Below, piece after piece: positions 14,116 to 18,747 of a stretch of DNA of 18,747 nt. This DNA comes from UBA10210 sp964408425 (GTDB lineage: Archaea; Micrarchaeota; Micrarchaeia; Norongarragalinales; Norongarragalinaceae): the NCBI GenBank assembly GCA_964408425.1, contig CAYOZI010000019.1:1-18747 (forward strand), in the 5' to 3' direction. Below the pieces are notes generated by a model. That model was not told the origin of the DNA, made no database searches, and saw nothing but the letters and a program-made list of their open reading frames with translations. Position numbers and translations under genes: made by a program. The first letter of the stretch is position 1, and each line of letters opens with the position of its first letter.

Positions 14116-14414
14116 TCCAAAACACCCCCGAATATTTTTTCGCCCAACGGCGTGAGAAAAACAGGAAAACCCTTTTTCGATTGAATCAAGCCCAGGCTGC
14201 GCAGTTTTGCCACCGCCCGTCGTGCCGTAGGCTCGCTGATGGAAAGTTTTTTAGAAACGAACAAAGCCAAGCTAGTTGAATTCAAGCCCAAAAACGAGGC
14301 TTGCGCTATCGCGGAATAAAGCGTTTTTTTGCTTTCCGAAGATAACAGCAAAGCACGAGCCAGCGGAATTAATTCAGAATCAGTCGAGGCGTTCGCTGGA
14401 CGTGCCCGCGCCAC
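14112..14414 (-). CDS. Winged-helix DNA-binding protein, candidate regulator
   Basis: This 100-aa basic protein has a helix-turn-helix: SLALFVSKKLSISEPTARRAVAKLRSLGLIQ (about residues 48-78), followed by a wing (KKGFPVFLTPLGEKIF). The recognition helix would be the SEPTARRAVAKLRSLG part. It is translationally coupled to trpB2 by a 4-bp overlap and is the first gene of the cluster, so autoregulation or tryptophan-linked control of trpB2-trpS is plausible but inferred; no ligand-binding domain is visible. The start is GTG, with GGTG at 14422-14425 and 7 nt spacing, and a TATA-like CTTTAA at 14432-14438. The N-terminal 30 residues are Ala/Arg/Ser-rich. Confidence 0.75.
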   Translation of the reverse strand: MARARPANASTDSELIPLARALLLSSESKKTLYSAIAQASFLGLNSTSLALFVSKKLSISEPTARRAVAKLRSLGLIQSKKGFPVFLTPLGEKIFGGVLE

Positions 14415-14431
14415 TGGAAGGCACCACGATC

Positions 14432-14438
14432 CTTAAAG
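14432..14438 (-). promoter_or_regulatory. TATA-like box of the HTH-trpB2-trpS operon
   Basis: CTTTAA on the minus strand lies about 20-25 bp before the GTG at 14414. A start there would give a leaderless or very short-leader mRNA, in tension with the GGTG site at 14422-14425, so a second upstream promoter is possible. Confidence 0.35.
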
Positions 14439-14542
14439 CGAACAACCTCCATTTTTCACACCAAAACGTTTTACTGAAAGAGCATAGTGGATTCGTGGCA
14501 ATAAAAGGTTTTTGCGTCAGGAAAACGACGGTTTCGATTCGG

Positions 14543-14551
14543 TTATTAAAA
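14543..14551 (+). promoter_or_regulatory. TATA-like box for tRNA-Ser
   Basis: TTATTAAAA is centred about 30 bp before the mature tRNA 5' end, the spacing expected for an archaeal tRNA promoter with a few-nucleotide leader. Confidence 0.55.
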
Positions 14552-14576
14552 AGAACGGCGCAAATTCTTTTCTGCT

Positions 14577-14661
14577 GCCGAGGTGGCGGAATCCGGTAAC
14601 GCGCTAGTCTCGAAAACTAGTTTGGCTTTGCCATATCAGGGTTCAAATCCCTGCCTCGGCG
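14577..14661 (+). tRNA. tRNA-Ser (anticodon CGA)
   Basis: An 85-nt type II tRNA reading UCG codons. The acceptor stem GCCGAGG (14577-14583) pairs with CCTCGGC (14654-14660), followed by discriminator G at 14661. The anticodon arm is CTAGT / CTCGAAA loop / ACTAG, giving anticodon CGA; the T arm is CAGGG-TTCAAAT-CCCTG (14637-14653). A long variable arm (TTTGGCTTTGCCATA region) fits Ser, and the discriminator G is typical for it. CCA is not encoded and no intron is seen. The downstream Nudix ORF begins 19 nt after the 3' end, close enough for a shared primary transcript. Confidence 0.95.
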
Positions 14662-14680
14662 CTCTCAGCAGTGTGGTAAA

Positions 14681-15103
14681 ATGACGGTTTTTCGTGCAGT
14701 GAAAGCGTGGATCGAGAACGAGAAAGGCGAGCTTTTGTTTTTGAAGGAAAAAACTCCTTCCGGAAAAGACTATTATTCCCTACCCGGAGGGAGGGTGAAC
14801 GAAGGGGAGACGGAAGAGAAAGCCCTCGAGAGGGAAGTGAACGAAGAAACCGGTTTGGACGTAGCCGTGGGAAAGCATCTCGGGGAATATCATTTCACGA
14901 TGGAAAGCGGGGACGTCGTGGAAGCGGAGGTTTTCAAGTGCGAGATTACTGGAGGAAGCGTTACTAAAGAGTTTCAAGATTCGCTGCAGGAGGAAATCGT
15001 TTCGTTCCACTGGATTTCACCAAAAGAATTCATCGAGAAAAACCTGACGTCTTCCGGCTTGGATTTCAACCGTTTTTTGGAAGGAATTACGAGCGGGAAA
15101 TAA
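14681..15103 (+). CDS. Nudix hydrolase
   Basis: This 140-aa Nudix-fold protein probably hydrolyses a nucleoside diphosphate linked to another moiety. The Nudix box GRVNEGETEEKALEREVNEETGL starts near residue 37 and fits G-x5-E-x7-REuxEExGu exactly, with the Mg2+-binding REVNEE. The LPGG before it is typical. Substrate cannot be told from sequence; candidates are oxidised nucleotides, ADP-ribose or dinucleotide polyphosphates. The ATG at 14681 is 19 bp after tRNA-Ser and no independent TATA-like box is obvious, so it may be read from the tRNA promoter. No strong ribosome binding site is seen. Confidence 0.9.
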   Translation: MTVFRAVKAWIENEKGELLFLKEKTPSGKDYYSLPGGRVNEGETEEKALEREVNEETGLDVAVGKHLGEYHFTMESGDVVEAEVFKCEITGGSVTKEFQDSLQEEIVSFHWISPKEFIEKNLTSSGLDFNRFLEGITSGK

Positions 15104-15109
15104 CAAACC

Positions 15110-15117
15110 TTTTTATA
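15110..15117 (+). promoter_or_regulatory. TATA-like box for the surface glycoprotein
   Basis: TTTTTATA just after the Nudix stop. Initiation near 15140 would give a leader of about 55 nt ending in GGGGCGAGAGGGGT before the ATG at 15198. A strong match, as expected for an abundant surface protein. Confidence 0.55.
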
Positions 15118-15197
15118 CGCCCGAAACTTGCTGGATAGCGAAGAGCTTAAAGTTGGGCGTACGGGTTAAATCTTTGAAAATAGGGGGCGAGAGGGGT

Positions 15198-17756
15198 ATG
15201 AAAACAGGTTTTGTCTCGAGCGTTTTAGCGTCGTTCTTTTTCCTAACTCTTTTTTCGGGTTTTGGTTTTGCTTTCAACGTCAACGACGTTAGCGGCGATT
15301 TCAACTTCAGCGCCGGAAACCTCGACGCCACGTATACCCTTATTCTCCGCATTACTAACGGCAGTGCGATAAACGCCACCAATTACACCAACGTCACGTT
15401 CTACCTTCCGTACGGCATGGTAAACAGCTCCGCGTGCACGGGCACCAAAGCTCTTGAGGGGATAAACTTGACATACAGCGCTTGCAGGGTGCAGGTTACG
15501 AACGGCGACGGAACGCCCGTAGACGTTTCCCTAACGGTAAAGCTGAACATATCCGCTTTTTCAGAAAATTCCGTTGTAATGGGCTGCAACCGCGCAGGAA
15601 ACATTTGTTCTCACGGGAATCTGGGCCCGGTTTACTCGTTCATGACCGCCATTTGCGCGAGCGGATGCTCCCTCAACACTACGCTCAACTCCCAGCCCAG
15701 GTACGGCGTTCAAAACTATTCTTTCAACCCGAGGCCGTATTTCGTGAATAACAGCGGGACTTTCGGCAGCAACGTTTCCATCACCGTTTGGAACCAAACC
15801 GACCCCGCGTACGTGATTCAACTTCCGATAATGACGTTCAACGCCACTTCGAGAATGCCCCAGTACAGCAACAACAGTTTCGGGGACGTTTTGTATTTCG
15901 ACAAGAACGGGCAGATGGAAATGCCGACGTACATGAGGCTTTACTCCTATTTGTTGAACTTCACGTTTTTGGATACTGCCGATGACAGCAGGTTCGTGCT
16001 CTACAACCCCGTCAACGCTTCTACTTCATGCACTGGAATGAATCCTGGCAACGACTGCCCGCCCGAATCGATAATGCCTTTGCTGACCCAAAACCAGTCT
16101 AACACCGACCCCGTCAGCAACCAAACGTTCAACATGACTATTTCTATTCCCTCGCCCAGCGGTTACGACTTGTACGTAAACGGAACGCTGCGCGCAATAA
16201 ACTTCAGTGTCGGCAACGAAAGCGGATACTGGGGGATAAACGCTTCGTTCGTGGCTGGAATGGGCCAGAACGGCGGCGGGGCGCTCACCATAAACGTCAC
16301 CAACGCCGAAAAAGCAATGTCAACGACTTACGGCTTGTACTTTACGGTAATGAACCAGACTAACGACACCGGCCAAATGGGACCGGGACAATTGTACCCC
16401 ACTTCCCCGATTTACGTGGTCAACCAAAGCATAAGCGGCTGGGATCCCATGAGCCCGCCCGCGTTCGGAGAGAATTTGACGGTAAGCTACATCGCCTGGT
16501 TCAGGAACGCGTTGAGCAACTGGACGTTCTACAACGCGAGCGTGCGTTACTTCATTCCCGTCAACGCAACCCCAAGAAGCCCGACCAACGACTCGGACTT
16601 TCAAACGTGCGCGTACGCTTCAGACGCCTGGACCAACTGCACCATAAACATGAGCACCAACATGAACTTTTCGTGGATTACTCAAGGAAAAACAGGGTGG
16701 GACGACACGGGAGTGGGAACAAACACTTCGTGCGTGGTTTTCACCGACTCCAGACCGGGCGAAGAGTCGGGAGGGAATGTAACCGTTTGCTTCACTACTT
16801 ACGACTTGAACTTGGTCAACGCCGATTTCAACAACTGGATTCCAAACTCTACAACAAGCATCGTCGGCGTTAATTTCACTGCCAACATCGCTTTCCCGGC
16901 AATGGAAGAAAGCGAAACTCCGGCCGGAGGCACGGGGCAAAACCAGTATAACGTCACTTTCCAAAACTCGATAACTTCCAACTTCAACCTTACGGATAAA
17001 GTCCCGAACATTTCATCCGCCGGTTGCGACGGGACCACCATAACTCTAGACGGAACTGCACTGACTTGCGCTTCTAACTACACAATCGGAAGCTTGACGC
17101 TAAACAGCGTCAGCCAAGGAAGCCACACGGTCGGCGTTTCCTACACGATTTCATCAAGCGGCAGCAGTAGTGGCGTCAGCGGAAGCGGAGGATGCGTCGG
17201 AAGCGGTTGCGCAACGCCAACGCCTTCGGCAACCGCCTCTCCAACCGCAAAGCCTTCCGTAACGCCCACGCCCAGCGCCACTCCCAGTACTATAGAAAAA
17301 ACTCGCCTGATTTCCAACTCGTTCGGAGTGAAAGGCTCGTTCCAAACCGGAAACACTTTCCTGACTCTCGAATACACGTCTCCAAGGGCGTTCAATGGAA
17401 TCCTCAGGTTCATCCTCCCGCTGGAGTACTCGGATTACGCGAACGGCTTTATCTTGTTCAACCCTAAGCCCTTGTCGGTGAAAAGCGGCAGCATCGTTGC
17501 CGAGTATTTGGTGGATTTGATGGAAAACCAGAAGTTCACGGCAACGGTTAACATAAAGAAAACCCTCAACCCGAGAGTTTTGAACGACATCAAACAGCCT
17601 GCGGCAATCACGAGTTCCGCAACGCCCGCCGCTGCACTGGCAACGCCTTCAGCCGCACCAACAGCAGCAGGAACAGACTACACTCTGGCGCTGGTGTTCA
17701 TCGGACTGGTGCTGATAGCGGCTTACTACTTCGGGGTAATGCGCAAGAAACGCTAG
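15198..17756 (+). CDS. Secreted, membrane-anchored glycoprotein (S-layer-like)
   Basis: This 852-aa extracellular protein has an N-terminal signal peptide (MKTGFVSSVLASFFFLTLFSG...FAF), a large Asn/Thr/Ser-rich ectodomain with more than 40 N-x-S/T sequons and many cysteines, a Ser/Gly linker and a Thr/Pro/Ser spacer near residues 673-698, a further beta-rich domain, a second Ala/Pro/Thr spacer, one C-terminal helix (LALVFIGLVLIAAYYFGV) and a basic stop-transfer MRKKR. This plan is that of archaeal S-layer or surface adhesin proteins: glycosylated outside, anchored by the C-terminus. No enzymatic motif is recognised. An upstream TTG at 15153 is open, but ATG 15198 begins the signal peptide and has AGAGGGGT just before it. 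It is a likely substrate of cell-surface N-glycosylation, possibly involving the GT-C-like protein here (inference). Confidence 0.85.
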   Translation: MKTGFVSSVLASFFFLTLFSGFGFAFNVNDVSGDFNFSAGNLDATYTLILRITNGSAINATNYTNVTFYLPYGMVNSSACTGTKALEGINLTYSACRVQVTNGDGTPVDVSLTVKLNISAFSENSVVMGCNRAGNICSHGNLGPVYSFMTAICASGCSLNTTLNSQPRYGVQNYSFNPRPYFVNNSGTFGSNVSITVWNQTDPAYVIQLPIMTFNATSRMPQYSNNSFGDVLYFDKNGQMEMPTYMRLYSYLLNFTFLDTADDSRFVLYNPVNASTSCTGMNPGNDCPPESIMPLLTQNQSNTDPVSNQTFNMTISIPSPSGYDLYVNGTLRAINFSVGNESGYWGINASFVAGMGQNGGGALTINVTNAEKAMSTTYGLYFTVMNQTNDTGQMGPGQLYPTSPIYVVNQSISGWDPMSPPAFGENLTVSYIAWFRNALSNWTFYNASVRYFIPVNATPRSPTNDSDFQTCAYASDAWTNCTINMSTNMNFSWITQGKTGWDDTGVGTNTSCVVFTDSRPGEESGGNVTVCFTTYDLNLVNADFNNWIPNSTTSIVGVNFTANIAFPAMEESETPAGGTGQNQYNVTFQNSITSNFNLTDKVPNISSAGCDGTTITLDGTALTCASNYTIGSLTLNSVSQGSHTVGVSYTISSSGSSSGVSGSGGCVGSGCATPTPSATASPTAKPSVTPTPSATPSTIEKTRLISNSFGVKGSFQTGNTFLTLEYTSPRAFNGILRFILPLEYSDYANGFILFNPKPLSVKSGSIVAEYLVDLMENQKFTATVNIKKTLNPRVLNDIKQPAAITSSATPAAALATPSAAPTAAGTDYTLALVFIGLVLIAAYYFGVMRKKR
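17211..17292 (+). repeat. Thr/Pro/Ser/Ala low-complexity spacer in the glycoprotein
   Basis: Degenerate repeats of TP, TPS and SAT units (ATPTPSATASPT, then PSVTPTPSATPS). Such mucin-like stalks extend surface domains and may be O-glycosylated. A second, shorter Ala/Pro/Thr spacer lies at about 17595-17675. Confidence 0.75.
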
Positions 17757-17766
17757 AGGCGTGAAA

Positions 17767-17795
17767 GGGCCGAACGCCCCTTTTTTCTTTTTTTT
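17767..17795 (+). terminator. Hairpin/T-tract terminator of the glycoprotein gene
   Basis: GGGC (17767-17770), loop CGAAC, GCCC (17776-17779), then T6-C-T8. It lies in the 38-bp space between convergent genes, and its T-tract runs to the first base of the DUF92 stop codon. Confidence 0.65.
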
Positions 17796-18652
17796 CAGAA
17801 CGCTATCGGAGCCAAAAGAAAGGCAATAGCCCCGCCAATGAACGTGCTCAGGAAATTGACCGCGTCGTTGTCGAACTCCCGGAACCCTCTCAACAAACGC
17901 GTTTTCCTCCCGCACTTGTGGACTGTTTTCTCCGTTTCCTTCTTGCACTCGTCGCAATAGTAAATGCCCTGCACCAACGCGCCCAAAACGCTGTCGGCCA
18001 GCGAACCGACGAAACCCGCCACGCCTATCAACAGCAAAAACTTCCTCCCGCCGACGAACTGCTCGACGAAAACCCCGCTCAACAACGAAAAGTCTATCAC
18101 GTTATTCAAAGCGTTCAAAGCTATCGCGCCGAATGCGATGAAAAACGCGCCTGCGAAAGCGAACAAAAGCCCTTTTACAGACACGGCTCCACTCACACCG
18201 CTATGGACTTTCTTGAAGCTGGTTATGAAAAAAGCGTTTTTGCTCAAAACCCCCAGCTCGGTAGCCCACGTGTCGGCGGTCGCGGTTGCCAAAACCGCCG
18301 CGTAAGCGGCGAACAAAGCGGGATTCGGATTCAAGTAATAGCCTACCGCTATCAACGACGGCAGCGCCCCGTTCGCAACCACCTGCCAGAAATCCCGCGT
18401 TCCCCCCTTGGCGAATTCCGAGTAAGCGTCCAGCTTGAGTTTCTGCTTGTAACGCGTCAGCAACGCCGAAGAAAGAAAGAACAAGACCAGAAGCCCCAGC
18501 CACGTCCACCCTCCGAAGGCGAACACGCTCACGCCTATGAACCAAGCTGCTATGGTCCCCCCGTCCGTCAATTCCTTCTTCCGAAAGGCGTAAATCGCGA
18601 GAACCAAACTTGAGATTAGCCCCACGAGAATGTTAGACTGTTCGAAAACCAT
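17795..18652 (-). CDS. DUF92 / VTE6-like integral membrane protein
   Basis: This 285-aa protein has about 7-8 helices and belongs to the DUF92 (TIGR00297) family. Landmarks are ELTDGGTIAAWFIG after the first helix, KGGTRDFWQVVANG, ATADTWATELGVLS, VSVKGLL and GSLADSVLGALVQ, followed by a cytoplasmic CDEC...HKCG cluster that could bind zinc and the conserved DNDAVNFLST near the end. The plant relative VTE6 phosphorylates phytyl-phosphate; an archaeal role in polyprenyl-phosphate or lipid-alcohol phosphorylation is inference. Start: ATG 18652 with GGGAG at 18658-18662, 5 nt away. It is convergent with the glycoprotein gene and has no neighbour on its strand within the window. Confidence 0.9.
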   Translation of the reverse strand: MVFEQSNILVGLISSLVLAIYAFRKKELTDGGTIAAWFIGVSVFAFGGWTWLGLLVLFFLSSALLTRYKQKLKLDAYSEFAKGGTRDFWQVVANGALPSLIAVGYYLNPNPALFAAYAAVLATATADTWATELGVLSKNAFFITSFKKVHSGVSGAVSVKGLLFAFAGAFFIAFGAIALNALNNVIDFSLLSGVFVEQFVGGRKFLLLIGVAGFVGSLADSVLGALVQGIYYCDECKKETEKTVHKCGRKTRLLRGFREFDNDAVNFLSTFIGGAIAFLLAPIAF

Positions 18653-18698
18653 TTTTTCTCCCTTTTTTAAAACCCGAAATTCATTAGTGGCTGAAAGC

Positions 18699-18708
18699 GA
18701 TTAAAAGC
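18699..18708 (-). promoter_or_regulatory. TATA-like box for the DUF92 gene
   Basis: GCTTTTAATC on the minus strand, about 50 bp before the ATG. Initiation near 18675 leaves a leader of about 20 nt that includes GGGAG. The remaining sequence to the window end shows no gene. Confidence 0.45.
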
Positions 18709-18747
18709 CTGTTCTTTCAAATTTTATTCTGCGTATTGCCTCCGTAG

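Noticed and set aside
17211..17292. Possible CRISPR or tandem-repeat locus
   Set aside because: The repetition follows codons for Thr/Pro/Ser/Ala inside a long ORF and has no uniform repeats or spacers.

Overview
This window looks like chromosomal DNA from an archaeon, probably a member of the DPANN / small-genome archaea (a Diapherotrites- or Micrarchaeota-like lineage is a low-confidence guess). The evidence is archaeal TATA-like boxes (TTTATAAAG, TTTAAATA, TTTTTATA) 25-60 bp before many genes, GGTGA/GGAGG ribosome binding sites mixed with likely leaderless starts, many GTG/TTG starts, an archaeal/eukaryal-type TrpRS opening with DPWG, a TrpB2-type tryptophan synthase beta chain, a tRNA-Ser without encoded CCA, a DUF92 membrane protein, and a heavily sequon-decorated surface protein anchored by a C-terminal helix. 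GAPDH is of the bacterial class I type, which is atypical for archaea. Nothing marks a phage, insertion sequence or CRISPR array.

Layout. 1-575 (+) holds very small transcription units: a 22-codon Lys-rich ORF ending in GCSCC, a 9-codon Lys/Arg ORF with its own TATA box, ribosome binding site and perfect terminator-like hairpin, and a 39-residue zinc ribbon. 578-4443 (-) is a glycolytic operon gap-pgk followed by a multi-pass membrane protein of the PTPS-related (GT-C-like) family. 4557-6046 (-) has an unrecognised 136-aa protein and a CaCA-type exchanger with degenerate ion-site motifs. Divergent from it, 6135-9283 (+) encodes a SERCA-type P-type Ca2+-ATPase and a two-CBS-domain protein. 9360-9693 (+) has two tandem tiny membrane proteins that look like paralogues of each other. 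9698-14414 (-) is a probable operon: winged-helix protein, trpB2, trpS, nadE (interrupted by a 63-N assembly gap) and an NhaP-like Na+/H+ antiporter. 14577-15103 (+) has tRNA-Ser(CGA) and a Nudix hydrolase. 15198-17756 (+) encodes a large secreted, membrane-anchored glycoprotein, closed by a hairpin/T-tract terminator. 17795-18652 (-) is a DUF92/VTE6-like membrane protein.

How the genes may work together. gap and pgk catalyse consecutive glycolytic steps. The divergent exchanger/Ca2+-ATPase pair and the antiporter suggest a region rich in cation transport. The HTH-trpB2-trpS cluster is consistent with local tryptophan control, while NadE and the antiporter at its end are metabolically unrelated. 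The clearest unexplained elements are the micro-ORF units at the left end, the tandem small membrane proteins at 9360-9693 and the exchanger with an altered ion site. I do not see a complete new multi-gene system such as a defence cassette. All calls come from reading the sequence and its translations; no database search was run.
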